From Klebsormidium nitens (Eukaryota; Streptophyta; Klebsormidiophyceae; Klebsormidiales; Klebsormidiaceae), in NCBI GenBank assembly GCA_000708835.1, contig DF237516.1, positions 1 to 57,358 of the forward strand: a DNA stretch of 57,358 nucleotides, in the 5' to 3' direction. Positions within the stretch are counted from its first letter, which is position 1. Each line of letters begins with the position of its first letter. The position numbers and the translations under genes are program-made. Shown here piece by piece: positions 23,079 through 46,517 of the stretch. The notes under the pieces were generated by a model. It saw only the letters and a program-made list of their open reading frames with translations. It made no database searches and was not told the origin of the DNA.

Positions 23079-25456
23079 GATGAGGCTGCTATCGGATGAC
23101 CAGAGTCCTCAAGAAGGGTCGACAACTTGTAATTTCACAGCATTGAGAGTGGGATTGATCGAGACCAATCAGCTCAAATGACGTTCCTCCCTCATGTATC
23201 AGTACAATCAAGCGTGTGCTGCCTTCTTCATTTCTATGAAGGAGCTCGTTGAAAGGAAAGTTTTGTGGGGCAGGATCTTTTCTTTCAACTGTTGATTGCT
23301 CCTACACATTCTGAGCGCCACTTTGAGCCAAAACTTTACTGCAGAAGTCCTGCTTCTTCGTCACAATCCTGGATCAGCGAAAGCATAAAGACATTCAGTA
23401 CGTGCCCACCTATCCATTAGAAGGTAGGCAGAATGCTGCAGACCAACGTTTGCAGACCACATGATCACAGGTTGGAGTCAAGCAGGACTCAGCAGGACTC
23501 TGCTATTAGAGCTTCGTGTTTCAGCCAATCAGAGTGCACGATTCTTCAAAAGATTCTGGAATCTGATAAACCAATCAGGTGCCCCCAGACGCTTCGTAAG
23601 CGATGTGAGATGCATACGCGATGAGAACCGGTTTGCGAAGACCCGTACACAAATCCGGGTCAGGAAACCTGGTCAGCACCTTATCCAAATCAGAAGGTTC
23701 CAAAATATCCAATCACTGAATCAGTCTTGTGCGAAAGAGGAGCTGCAGGGCGCTGCATTTAGCTGCAGTCCTTCCATTTCTTCATCAAAGGGCAGGGAGG
23801 AGGAGCTGCAAAGCACAAGTGAGGAACATCCTCCGTCTCCTAGTTTCCGTGCCTCTTCAGCTTACATGCTGGCCTTTTTGGATTCCCTTTTGGTGTCTTC
23901 AATTTGCTCAGCTGTTGCCATGAGATGAAAGTTCAGTACAGTGCAGGTATGTGCTGAAATTTATGCGCTCCTGCTGCAATGTGGCCAGGTCGAGGTTGCT
24001 CTTTGATAATCATCTGCAGTGTGCTCTGTACTGGATGAGTTCGACCATCAATTGCACATGGTTTGACGCCTAGGGCTTGTGAAACTGGAATATGCTCTCA
24101 AGAAGCAGCGACAATTTTTCACACCGTTGCGGGTTTCTTGGTGTTGGCTCCCAATGGGTGTCGGCATTACTCGTTCAGCATGCTCGTTGGATTGGTCTTC
24201 TGGTGAAAGCAAGCAAGACAATTGTAAGAGGAACAGTGCCTTTTGTTAGTTTGGTGCAAGACCGCATGTACAAAACGTGCCAGCGGATTTGATGCTTCTG
24301 CAATTCCTGCAATTTGTGATTCTATCACACACAATTGGCGGAATCCAATGCAAGCACAATGCATGCACCCAATCTGAGAAATGTCCTCAAACAATAATCG
24401 ATATTTTGACTAATGACGGCTGAACTCAGGCTTTGTCAATAATTGGATTTTATCCGTGTCTGAATGTTTCGTTTGGCAATTATAGATTGCCGAAGTCGTA
24501 GGCTGAGAGGCCCGTTCTGCTCTGCGTAGCGACCATTTCCAGGCCTCTTCAGATTTTTTGAAATGCAAATGGAGGATACAGAGACCATGTTTTAATCACA
24601 ATTTCCGAAAGGCGTTCCTGAAGGAGGGCATCGCACAAGCAGCACGCAGTGCCTCACTAAGACCGGCATTTTTCTTGGCTACCAACAACAAGAATGCTCG
24701 TCTTAGTGGTGAAGGAGAGTCCTGCCCCATTCACGAAGTTTGATGATATGACTGGTTGTGCCAGGCATAAGTAAGAGCTGCTTACGCTTGCAGGTTGAAA
24801 GAAGCGCTGTACATAGGAAACATTATGGCGTCTGCAACCGCACTCTCTCAAACGGGGTCCCTCCTCAGGTGAGCTTGCTGCTTGCCTCTCACCAATTCTT
24901 GCTTCTGTTAAAGGACGATTTGACATGTATCCCAAGGCAGACTTAATGTCAACCAGTGTCGCCTTGATAGGAATATTGATGTCCTCTCAATGCAATAGCC
25001 TCAAGGGTGGATATAGCAAGCGCTTGGAGGCCTGCAAAAGTTGACACAGAGGGCTCCGCTTACAAGTTGCAGGAAGCACCGATCTCTGTTGATTTAGAGC
25101 AGATGAGAGAGGGGAGGTTTAATTGATGTGAGTCTTGGAAGCCCCTTCTGTCATACTAAGTTGAAAATCGAAAACCCTAATTTCGGGAGGGCAACTCATA
25201 AAACCAGTCTACAAGGGACGGTCGACATCTGGACGCTTAGGTGCCAACTGGTCGACATGCACCTTGGAAAACCATTAGCCTCGAAGATACTTTTGGGATT
25301 ATGACGTAGGGCCTAAACGGCGGCTATAATGCCTGCAATTCAAAGAGCTCTTCTCCCATACCGCTCAATACCTACATATCTTCCATAACCTTCACCTATA
25401 GTCAGGCTCATAGCCTGTGTTGATCTCCATTCACTTCTGGCTGATACGGCGTCACT
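23079..25456. other. Intergenic region between divergent GH13 and plastid-protein genes
   Basis: The two flanking genes point away from each other, so both promoters should lie here. I see no conserved protein, RNA gene or strong repeat. Short frames on both strands are unconvincing. Confidence 0.5.
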
Positions 25457-27120
25457 GTGCATCAAGTGCTCCCAAACTTTCAACTTAGATCTTCTCCCGT
25501 CCGCCGCAGGGCCAATCTCTGCAGAGCCCAGGCTTCTCCCCGCCCCTCCCTCCGCTCCTCTTTCCTGCCCACCCTTCCTAAAGCACGCAGCAGCCATCAA
25601 CGCAAGCCCCAGCGAAACGTGGTCACCTGCGGGCTTGAAGGGGGCAACCTCTTCCTAGAGCTTATTGGCAGCGTGGCAGCAGGCGCAGTGGTCGCAGGCG
25701 TGACCATTGCGACAAGCGAGAACCGGGAGGCAGAGTTTGAGAGGGTCAAGACGGTTGAGGGGGCTATCCCACTTGCGGCGGCGGTTGGAGCGGATGCCGT
25801 GGCGCACAGCCTGCCAGGACTGAATGTCCTCCTGAGTCTGCTTAGCGAGCCAGCTGGTGAGAATTACAGGCTTCCTTCTTGTCTTTCTTTGGAGGACAAG
25901 TTTTGGGGGTCCCAGAGCCTAATGGCATATTTTGAATTGCAGGGTTCACATCAGCCTTGGACTCCGGTGTGAGAGAGCTTTTGTCGGCCCTCGTCGATCA
26001 ACACTTTTCCCCCTGGTGCCTATGTGGGTTCCGAGTAGGTGGTCAGATGAAGGAAGGGGCAACCTTGGATGTCACCTGTTTTCCCTGTTTCGCGGTTTGT
26101 GATCCCAGCTCGTGTATCTACGAAAGAACCGGCAACATGTACCTCGATCATATTCTGACGGAAAATTGGTCTAAGTATGAGAGGACGAGGACATCCCTCT
26201 GGAACCTGGACTCCGTGCTTTCTTTGGCAGTACTTCCTGTTGGGAACCTCGAAGACCTTCGAATACCTGGTGTCCACTCATGTCACTGTTCGGAAGTGGT
26301 TCGGACCTCCCCCACACTGAGAACGTTCATGCCCCGGATTGCAACATCCATCATTCCAATACTGATTGCTGAGATTTCCAAACGGGCCTGCCTGGACAGC
26401 TCGTTATCAAAGGGATTGTCAACCAGCTCTTCGTACGAACTCGTAGCTGAGCGGTATCAAGCAATTTCTGCTGGCGCTTGTGTAAGAATCCATCTTATTT
26501 CTCTAGGAGTATCAATGCAAAGCTTCAGGCTAAAGTCTCCGGTTTTCTTAAGCAACCTCAGACTCAGAGCCCTTCCCCGCGACGATCTAATGACGGTTTA
26601 CTGAAGTTATGGTTTGCGAACGAGGCGAAGCCTTCTAGAGTTCGGGAACTAAAGCCCAGAGTTGGAAGCCAATTTGAGCGTTCCTAGAGCCAAGCGTCTC
26701 GCCGGTGCCTTCCTCGCAGGTGCTGCGGCCGGCGTCGCATACCTGATGTCCATTGTCCTGAGCTCTCCTTCCGTGGACCCCAAGACGCTAGCTCCCGAAG
26801 GTACCGTCCTCGACGCCAAGAAGGCTGCCGACATCCGTGGAGCGGTGCGGGTGCCGTTCACCCGCATTGGGCCGACCACGCTCAGCGTGATTGACTATGA
26901 GAACGAGGGAAGTTCCGGGAAGGGATGGAGCCAGGATGGGCTTCCCAAGCTGCCCATTACCAGTGTTGCGATCGTGCTTGGTGTTGGAGGTGTGCTTTTG
27001 GAGTTGATCTCGCACGCTCCGGTCCTGGGTATATTTATGCCACGGGTGTTGCAGATTGCGGGGTGGCTTGCACTTCTAGGAGCTGTACTTGACAAGAGGG
27101 AGGACTCAGTAAAGGCCTGA
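25457..27120 (+). CDS. Putative plastid membrane protein of unknown function
   Basis: Two exons, 25457-25856 and 26660-27120, joined in phase 1 (CT G|GTGAGA to CCCAG|AG), give 286 aa. The first ~55 residues are rich in Ser, Arg and Pro with few acids, as in a plastid transit peptide. Hydrophobic stretches follow: LFLELIGSVAAGAVVAGVTI, a moderately hydrophobic AVGADAVAHSLPGLNVLLSLL, AGAFLAGAAAGVAYLMSIVL, ITSVAIVLGVGGVLLELI and VLQIAGWLALLGAVL, so three to five membrane spans. A polar loop between the third and fourth strong segments contains DAKKAADIRGAVRVPFTRIG. I do not recognise the family; the pattern of conserved, gene-like codons and clean ends suggests a real protein. An alternative acceptor 8 nt downstream (exon from 26668) would also keep phase and removes internal residues only. 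Confidence 0.7.
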
Positions 27121-28805
27121 TGTCTTCGGTGGCCTATGTGGGAATGCTTAATTTTAGGCGGGAAGAAGAGGACTTACGTACAGAGGTTGCAAAGGGCAGC
27201 TTCCTTGTCTGAGGTCGAAGGAGTGGGGTCAAGTTGCCTTTAGGCTTGCTTTTGCAAGGTTTTTCCTAGTACGCCCGTCAAAGCTTGTGCAAACAACGAA
27301 TTGCGCTTTTGACCTTTGGGCCGCCACTAATCATGATGTGTTTGAACATGAAACTTGGAGCTTACGATTTCGAAGCGTGCAGTAAAGTCGTCCGTCGCAT
27401 CTGTTTGTAAGTTGATGAATGCATGCACAATAGGGCGAAATCACCTACCAAACTCTCGAGATGGTCAGAAGACCCGCAACTGGGGACCCCTTTTGGCCCG
27501 CGTTCTGCTCTGTTTAGTTAGTACTTAGAGGTGTGTCGGAGGCAGTTGTGCGGTCGGTGCGGTCGGGCAGCTTGAGTTCATGGACATGCATCGACCAAGT
27601 ATACTACCAGGTTATTTATGCTCGTCAAAAGGCAACGTAATCAAGGAAGTGTCTTTGTAACAGTTTCCGATCGTCGCCATGATGAGCATGGCCGGCCTAC
27701 TGCAATCATGAGCGAGAGGCAATTGCCCAATGGCTTGCATGTGGCTCGATCAAGACACAATGTACAGGAAGTGACTAGTATAAAAGATTAATTCATGTTC
27801 GTACACCGAGCCTGCTTACAATTTCTTAGCTCATGCAAGTGCACCAGGGTCCAAACATATTTGTACAACGAACATTAAGCATGCTCGAAGACATCGTGAT
27901 AGTACAACTCATCATGAGACATGAAGTGTCCTGATGATGAAATGCTCTGAGCCAAATCCCTTTCGGATGATTTCTGTTTCGTGCAAGATGCTGAGGTCTT
28001 GTCTGTATTCTTGTATTTTTGCCTAAACTCATACGCTGACGGCATGGCCGGATATGACATGGTCTCTAGCTGGCACAGTATACGTTCGGTATCATAGCTT
28101 CAATCAGCGCCTTCGATCACATGATAACATCATATATCATCACCCTTCAGCATACCTAAATTGCATCCATTCGTGGGAGAGCGGCACTGCATCAGCGTTC
28201 GACACGAAGTTTTGATTTCGTCGGCTCCCAGGCCGACTGTTCCCCGGCCCCTCGGCTGGAGACTTGAACCGGTCGGCTTGTCTCACTCAGACACCCCAAA
28301 AAGACCCCGTTTCTGTCGGCTTTTCGGCCGACGCCCCTCGGTTGAGTCGGCGGCCGAGAGGCAATTCCGTCGGCTGACGTTTGCCTGGTGTGACGGCTCG
28401 TGTCGAACACTGCACTGCATGCCGCAGTGCAGGCCACTGCGAGGCAGGCAGCTACTGCCGGCGCGCGCGCAGCCAGGCGATCGAAATTGCGAGTCGCGAC
28501 ACCTTCTGCCACGTGGAAACACTTGATTCGATCCATATGCTACGGCTTCGCGCCAAATCTTCAAAGCGTCGTCCACCTCGGGCTGGCCTTGCTGGATTGC
28601 CACTACTACTAGGATTGCTAGCTCAGGATTCCGAGTCAGGGCCATGATCATTCAATCTGCAGTTGCACATCTGCATCGAGAAAAGCTTGCGCGTTTAGAA
28701 ACATTTGGCAATCAGCCTTGTCCATTGCAAGATGGCATGGTCACTGTCGGAGAAATGAAAGTACAGCGTGCGTGACTTGAAAGGCAAAAGCTTTCACGGA
28801 GGAAC
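27121..28805. other. Intergenic region upstream of MCM9
   Basis: No gene recognised. The GC-rich segment 28180-28480 contains a cluster of GCCGAC elements (separate entry). 28383-28490 contains GCATGCCGCAGTGC-like palindromic stretches. The remaining sequence (27121-28150) shows nothing I can name. Confidence 0.5.
28220..28374. promoter_or_regulatory. Cluster of seven GCCGAC (DRE/CRT core-like) hexamers
   Basis: GCCGAC or its complement GTCGGC occurs at 28220, 28232, 28272, 28315, 28327, 28346 and 28369. Two pairs form short hairpins (GTCGGC-TTTTCG-GCCGAC at 28315-28332). In land plants RCCGAC is the core of the dehydration/cold element bound by DREB/CBF factors. The cluster lies about 430-590 bp before the MCM9 start codon. 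Function is inferred from motif density only. Confidence 0.4.
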
Positions 28806-39599
<10,794 letters not shown>

Positions 39600-40523
39600 T
39601 TTGACTTTTCGGGGGGGTCGGAGTCTCCCGTAGGAACGGAGCTGCCGGTGTGTCTGTCCCCCCTGGCAAGGAGAACGAGCGCCTCGCTGGCGGGGGCGGG
39701 GAGCGGCCACGTGGGCGCGGCGGGCGGCGGACACGTGGCAGCCGAAGACGGGGCGGGGCCGAGTGGCGACGTGGCTGTGAAAGGGAAGAAGTGCGCAGGA
39801 AGGGGTTCGTTGTCTGGGGGTTCTTCGGGGGAAGACGTTTCGCAAGCTTTTGGGGGTTTTGAAAGGAGAATTTCCGAAAGGGGAGCTGAAAATGCAGCCC
39901 TTGAAAGAGAGCCTGTTTCGGAAGCAACAGGAGAGCATGCAGGTAAATGCGACAGGCCAGAAGGCGCATCGGATCGTCGAACAGACGGGACCGGACGGGG
40001 GCATGACGATTTTGCGGGTCAGGGGTTGGAAACTGTTCGGGCAGACCGTGGGGTTAACGTAACTGGCCAGCACGACGCAAACGGATTGACGATTGAACCG
40101 GGAAGGGAGCCTCCATCAAGTGAGGAAGCTCAAGAGTCTTCAGGGCCGGCGCGTCCTTTGAGCGCGACTTCGCGGTTTGGCTCCAGCGAGACGAGTGCGC
40201 TGATTAGGACGTTGACACAACGACTAGCTAGGCCGTCCCAAAAAGCCTCCGATCCAGCGAACGGTGTCAGACCGCCCTGTCCGGAGCCCCAGCTGCGGGC
40301 TCCCTCTAACCAAGGCGGATTAGAAAGTAACCCAGTGGCGCCATTGGCCGATAGGGCTGTGAATGCAGCAAGCGGGCCAAAGGCTCAAGCGGGAGGTTTA
40401 GGCATGCTTCGAAAGAGGTTACAGGGCAGGCGGAGTGCTGAGGAGTCAGAAGATGCGAATTGGCTGTCGGACGAGCAGTGGGGAATAAGTTCTCCGGGCG
40501 CCAAACGGGCGAGGAACACTTGA
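39600..40523 (+). other. In-frame open extension beyond the MCM9 stop codon
   Basis: Directly after the TAG at 39597-39599, the same frame stays open for 307 codons and ends at TGA 40521-40523. The encoded sequence has the same Gly/Ser/Glu/Arg-rich style as the preceding tail and ends in a basic, nuclear-signal-like SPGAKRARNT. No in-frame stop occurs across 924 nt. Possible readings are stop-codon readthrough, a recent nonsense change, a sequencing error or a coding-like 3' UTR. High GC makes open frames likelier by chance, and antisense frames are also open in this region. Confidence 0.45.
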
Positions 40524-42075
40524 CTGTTGCTGGTTCGTTCTAACTGACAAAAGAGGCAGCACGTGCGGTATTTTAGCAATATGGGGAGATCTGCTAAAGT
40601 CACGTGTGCTCATACTGCTTTCTTTGCTGATCAACGGTCTGGCAATATTCTCATCTATTGACCGAGATAGTATGTCAAATGAAAATGTCCTGGGCGCCCA
40701 CTTGAAGATCGCCTTGCGCCATGCTCATTGACCTTCCAGTTAGCGCTTTTGGCCGTCTTCACACCGTGCGTTCCCGGTGGTCGATCGTCATGCAAAACGC
40801 GCGGGCAACATTATGGCACAACCAGGTCATGAGTCCGTCATAGATGAGTCCGGACTGTGATCCACAATTGTTTGGGATTATACCAGCGTGAATCGTTCTG
40901 AAGGCTGGCAACATAAGCCATGTAGGCTTGCATGAGTACCCTTCGTAAGTTTACTGGCCAGGACGGTACGTAGTATATATTATGCATTCGTGCCGTCACT
41001 GCATGCACCATGAGCCGCATCGATCAGTCACATGGCACCAGTTCGCATGCGGCATGTTGATCGGATGCAATGATGCAAGCCTAGTCGTACTTAGAATAGG
41101 TATCTACGCCGGACTCAGTCCACCCTACACTGCATTTGACCTAGCTACCGCGCCCTTAACGATCCAATGACACCAAACCGGCCAAAGCCTGGCCAACAAT
41201 TGGATCGATGGGCCAAATCCAATGGGTTTACCATGCACTCTGCATAATTCGCAAATAATTCGGACCTCACCAGATCATGCAAACCAAATTCCGCCAATTG
41301 GAAACGTTTACCATGCACTCCGACTGCATATTCCGCAAAATACTTGGATCTCGCCAGATCATTAAATCCATCAACGATATCGTTAGTTGAGATGGTCAGG
41401 CCTTCTGTTAAGTTTTCGCTGTCAATAAAGTTACTATGCAGGAGATCGATCGTCGGAGATTGCATAGCAGTTGTACATGCTCGTTAAGAACGCAGCGGTG
41501 CAATGATGGAGTAACATCCTGCGCATGCGCGCGTTTGTGCAGCACCATACGGTGGTGGACCCATCTCGGCTCCTTGCAAGGTTGCCTTGATATATACTGG
41601 GTAAAACCATTACGATGACTCCCTTTTCTGCCCGGCGACCGCCTTGATTGATCCAAGCATCAGAACCATCCAATCGCCAAACCGCGACTTAGCTTTGCAG
41701 CAGACGCGTGCTTAGTTATACGTTGAAGTGTCACTTGTCGCTGCAATTCTTCCTTGCTTGACGTTCCCCGTCTAGACATTGGCCAAAAATGGGAGTTACA
41801 GGTAAGGTACATACAGAAATACTGAGTACCACTAGGCTAACAGATTACGCTTCCTCTTGCTGGAAGATTGAATGTTGACTGCGCGGCACAACCTTGACGT
41901 TTCCGGTACGCCCAGCCATCTGCAGCGGAACAGACCCGGAGCTGGCCGCCTAATGTGCCAAATGGGCAGCTCGGCACGCCAGTAATAGCTGTACTGAAAG
42001 TAAACGCCCCCCTCTCAAAGTTAACACGCCACTATACAAAAAGATGTACGAATCATAGAGACCGGAGTTCACGGA
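40524..42075. other. Intergenic region between convergent MCM9 and TSPO
   Basis: Both neighbours end here, so it should hold only 3' flanks. A diverged tandem repeat lies at about 41215-41368 (separate entry). No RNA gene or conserved protein was seen. Confidence 0.5.
41215..41368. repeat. Diverged tandem repeat, about 75 bp unit
   Basis: Two units share GTTTACCATGCACTC, TTCGCAAATA/TTCCGCAAAATA and the block GGAYCTCRCCAGATCAT. The first lies at 41215-41284, the second at about 41285-41368. Confidence 0.65.
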
Positions 42076-45000
42076 TCAAGCCGCCTTTGGCCGCAACTCC
42101 TTGGGGTCCTTGTCCTTGGCAGGGTTGTTTTGCCACAAGTTGAAGTTGAGTGCGCCAGCGAAGGTGACCCTGCGGGGAAACAAGCAGAATGTGAGCCATT
42201 GGAAAGATCCACATGACACACTATATTAGCCTTTTCTTCGATTTCAGTGCATGCGGACGCTTCGCACGCGCTTCAGAAGTTAGAAGGTCGTTCGTATCCC
42301 GCTGCTAAGGAAGTGAGCCGTCGCAGCGTCTTTGACGAGGTCGCAGTTTTATGCGTCAACACAAAGAAAAACCCTATCTCCAAAATGCCAAGAAAAGGAA
42401 CCAAAGCAAAGCTAGAAAGCTTTCAAATGTATGACGTTTTAAACTTCTTATAATAAAAGCTATAAAAGAACGCATACTATAATTCGAATTGGAAAAAACT
42501 CTAACTGCGTTTGACTTGCTGAGAGAAGTGACTTTAGAGGGCTGCCATCCTCTACTGGGTAGCAAACCAAAGAATCTCTTTTTTGATTTGGATAATGTAT
42601 GCTCACAGAGCCTAGCCAGGGGTACCAAACGATAGTACTAGCCCCCTCCGAAAACTATAAAGCGTTTTTGGATGATCACTGATCACCATATGGTTGTAGG
42701 CAATAATCGTACACGAAAGCGGTACAGAGAGTGGAAAATACGTTATAGTCTTCCGCAGCTCTTGCTTAATTCGGGTTGAGCATCTTCGACCGTTCTCTCG
42801 AAGGAAAACGTCGTAGCTACAATCTTGATCCGGATAACAAGTGTAAAATCTTCAAAGGTAAAGTTACCTGTCAACAGAACGTGTGCCCACAAACGTAAAA
42901 CTTCCACTGTCGTCCACGTTTCCTAAGAATATTCCGCAGGGAGAACCCCCGGGCTTACATCCCTCCAAGCTGCGTATATACGTCCAAAGTGTTGCAGAGA
43001 ACTCTACCTCATGCATCTATTATTACGAAGGTGTAGTCCGATTTAGGGAGACCGCTTGCTTCGGGGTTTTTAAGACCGGACTACTGAGGAATGTGGGAGC
43101 TCACCAGAGGAGATAAGGGATGAGCGCCTTTCCGGCCAGCGTATTGATGGCTGAGAACTTGCCAATGAGAGCGGCAATCGTGCCCCACAGAAGTGCCAGG
43201 TCAATGAAAGCGACACCCTGCACGGAGAAAAGGAACCGACCAGGTAAGTAGAGGCGGGAGACTTGGGAACGGGGCCGATTTTGTTTACCCGGTCGGTTAC
43301 ATTCCACGTGCTACTGATAACCGTCATTTCGTTGGATAACCACTTCACTTACACATAAGCAAATGCTCCACCGAAACATCACGCGCTCCACACTTGAACC
43401 GCCCTCTGACCAACCCAGCTAACCGAACCCATCTCCCAGACGCCCAACCGCTCCTTAAGTGAAAGGGAGATTACTGGAGTGTCAACGGGCATTCAGATCT
43501 GTCGAGAGTAGTTGTTGGTAGCCAGATGGACAATGCAATCAATCCGCAACTGAAACTAGCTTATCTTCCCCTTTTCTAGAATTTGAATACGACGGTTACC
43601 TGGATGCGAAGAGCATTCGGACATAATTGTTCCTAATCTACTCAGAAACAGTTCCGTTGCGATTGAACCAACATTCGTGATCTTCGACCAGATCGGGATC
43701 AGGCGCCTCTAAACTTACCAGTAGCTGCTTGTTGAAAAAGAGCGGTTGCCATAACCAGTTGAGGACCAGCTGCGCTCCATACAACTTCCAAAGACCGGGC
43801 TGCACGCTATACCCTGCGGGTCAAAGCAAGGGTGGTATATGAGTTGGTGTGCAGGTGGGGACGGAGAAAAGGGGACCGCTTTCTAGAGGGTAACCATGAC
43901 TTAAGTATGGAAAGCAGTATCGAGTTCTTCAAAATAAAATCAAGTCGTCAGCTTTTATCTTTTGAAAAGGATACCATAATCTCGTGGATGCAATGCTGTG
44001 TCATGAAGTATTGGGTTCTCCAGAATGCGGTCAAAACGAAATTAATCCATCATGCGACACCAGATGGCTGAAGCTGACGCCCCTGGGCGCATTTGACACG
44101 GAACCAGATGAAACTCGGGCTTCCTTCGTGTAATTTTCGCAGTTTTTAGAGGTTCTCCTAGCTCTGTACAACAAGAGATATATTGCTGATGCCTGCTTAG
44201 GGAGTCGTATGCCAAACCGCTCAAGCGAAGGGCTGATTCAGGACAAAATGGTGGCCCTTCAAATCTCAAAGGGAGACGAAACGGTCAGGAACACAGGAAA
44301 CGAAGGTGAAAGACACGCACTGAATGAATTGGAACCAAATGTGTGGTAAGCGCTTCAATCTTACCTCCAGCGTCCCGATACACCAGCCACGCTGAGTAAC
44401 CAATCAGGAGGTAGATGATTGACCACACATTTCCGAAGAGGGGTGCCTGTCAAAGAAGCATATTATGATGAGCGACGGAGAACGCACGCGGATCATCTCA
44501 GGATATTAGAGTCTTTTCCATTGCCAACGCAATCTGCTATCCATTCTATTAAGAAGTGTCAGACAAGTTCTGAGCTGTTGCTCCATAGGTGCTTGGAGGG
44601 TGAGCGAATCAGAAATGTAATAGAGGAGCTCTGGGGTAGCCCTACATTTGACAACTAGGATCATAAAAGGGTAGGGCTCAACAAGAATGTTCATTTGTTG
44701 GCAGATTGCAACTTTCCAGCTCCACAACGCTTCTTCATGGTAAACCACGTGGAATTGCAAAAGTGGAAAGCTGGGAGCCATGACATTGTTTCCGCAGAAC
44801 GAGGTAAATGGAAGAGACAGAAAACTGCTGGTTTCTTTTCAGGGGGTAGACTTGGCACAGTGTCGAAAGTTGTGGGTTTCACGAGCTGATGACCTTAACA
44901 AGCGAAGCCGTGAACTAAAATTTCGAAGCACAGGAGAAATATAGACTATTCTGCTATTGTTGCAGCACACTTACAGTGGCCTTCGTAATCAGGATTTAAT

Positions 45001-46000
45001 GTGGCACCATTGTAAAAGCAACGTCCAGATGAAAGTATATCAATGCGGGCTTTTTACTACTCACCGGGGGAGCCCATTTCGGCTTCTTGAGGTCGCCATA
45101 AAGCTCTGCCAAGAGGAAAGAACAAGAAGTCATGATAACATTAATGACGTCCAAGATGTCGCATTACCCTGCTCAGACCACCATTGCTTCAGACTTAGGG
45201 TTTGCTCGTATGTGGCAGTGTAGCAGCAGATTGTTGCAAACCATGTAAGAAGGCGACTCTTACAGTAGCAGCTCCTGCTTCAGTTCCCAATCACAAGTCG
45301 CTAGGCTTCTCCAGAGCTGCAATCTTGTTCATGTAGATTGCAGCATTTCCAGTACCCCAAGTACAAGCTCACTGCCTCGGTCCAAACTTGTTTCAATGCT
45401 TAGCTAGTGTCTTTCGTTGCTACAAAAGCTTCACTGCGTGAGCACTCGGCCAGGTTCGCTTGGTTTATATCATAACTTTGAAGAATTCCGGGAAAAATGC
45501 AATGCACCTTATCTCATTGTTACAAAGACTGCTTCCTATGCATCCTGCCTTTTCTCCCCACCTCCTTGACTCCTTGCCCTTTTGGTTGACAGAAGCACAC
45601 TTTCCAATATGTCAAACATGTACTAAAGAGTGATCCACTCACTCAGGTTCGGTGCAGCAATCGCGCTCGCCACCAAGCCCCCCCCAAGAGGCACCGCCAG
45701 GTGAAAGAGCAGCTCCTTGTTCCACGTGACCATGTTTACTCGTGCTGCACTTTCTCCCAAACCTCGTTTCAAGCCCTCCAAGCCCTCTGCTTTCAGACCC
45801 AACCCAATTCCAGAGCCCTTGAACTCACAACCCAGGCGCTTGACGGAAGGAGTTACGTGTGCATGCACCAAAGTACGCTGTTTTGGAGGAGCGCAGAAAG
45901 TCCTAGAAGAAGAAGCAGGGACGGAGCTTTGAGAAGGGCGGCTGGAAGAATGGAGGCTGATTGCGTGCTGACTGAAGGCGCGGCAAGAAACAGACGCCAT
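42076..46000 (-). CDS. TSPO: Translocator protein (TSPO/MBR family)
   Basis: Six exons: 46000-45643, 45105-45065, 44446-44365, 43813-43719, 43217-43105 and 42169-42076. All phases close, giving 260 aa. The family marks are in order: LAVPLGGGLVASAI (helix 1), LYGDLKKPKWAPP (the LKKPxWxPP loop), PLFGNVWSIIYLLIGYSAWL (helix 2), LYGAQLVLNWLWQPLFF (helix 3), FIDLALLWGTIAALI (helix 4) and LIPYLLWVTFAGALNFNLWQ (helix 5). TSPO is a five-helix membrane protein that binds porphyrins and, in animals, cholesterol ligands. The ~95-residue leader before helix 1 is Ser/Arg-rich with almost no acids at the start, as in plastid or mitochondrial targeting; many plant TSPOs have a shorter basic leader. It shares a divergent 517-bp promoter region with the CCCH gene. 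Exon 2 is only 41 nt. Confidence 0.93.
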
Positions 46001-46517
46001 TCTTTGGAATGAATGCAGAGCGCCCCGGAGAGGGGGGTCTTCTGAAAATGCAATACGGCCCGTTGGCGCAGCTGACCTGTGCCGTGATCGGGGACAAGTG
46101 GCGCCCTGAGAAGTCCTTGTGCGGGAAAGCTTCCGGCCAGCTCAGCTCGGAATGACACGTGGCGACCTGCAATTCACTACGGCGCTGGCGCGCGCGCAAG
46201 GAATAGAAACGCGCGCGCGCAAGGAAGAGAAACGCGCGCGCGCAAAGATACTAAAACCTGAGGCAAACAATTCGCGCGGCCAAATTGGGCGAAGGCGCGG
46301 CCGGGTCCGCGGCCGTGAGCCTCAGCTGGTGTCTACTAGATTTCTTTTAGGAGTTTTCGAGAAAGTTGCTGTTTGTCCTACCGTACTTTGGTCCTCCTTG
46401 GATCGAGGTAGGTACGCTGCTTCCTTCCTGTTTCCTGTCTCTTAGCTTCTTCTTCTCAAGCAGCGTGCTGCTCGACTCGAACCGCCGGCGGTGGATTCAA
46501 AACGTTTGTCCGCAAGC
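46001..46517. promoter_or_regulatory. Divergent promoter region between TSPO and CCCH gene
   Basis: The start codons of two head-to-head genes are 517 bp apart. The region contains a TGACACGTGGC G-box/ABRE-like site at about 46153 and three tandem CG-alternating repeats (46188-46246). A pyrimidine-rich CTTCTTCTTCTC stretch near 46447 precedes the CCCH start. Transcript starts are not visible. Confidence 0.5.
46188..46246. repeat. Three tandem GCGCGCGC-purine units
   Basis: Three units of about 22 bp alternate CGCGCGCGC with AAGGAA-AGAAA. Alternating CG is a Z-DNA-prone sequence, and the purine runs between units are similar. It is centred in the divergent promoter region. Confidence 0.75.

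Noticed and set aside
26310-26350. Copy of exon 2 (FMPR..) in the intron of the plastid membrane protein
   Set aside because: Only about 12 nt are shared and no splice site is repeated; too weak to count with the other exon copies.
28161-28651. Overlapping frames of 88-122 codons on both strands
   Set aside because: They come from the GC-rich GCCGAC cluster; no homology and no splice support.
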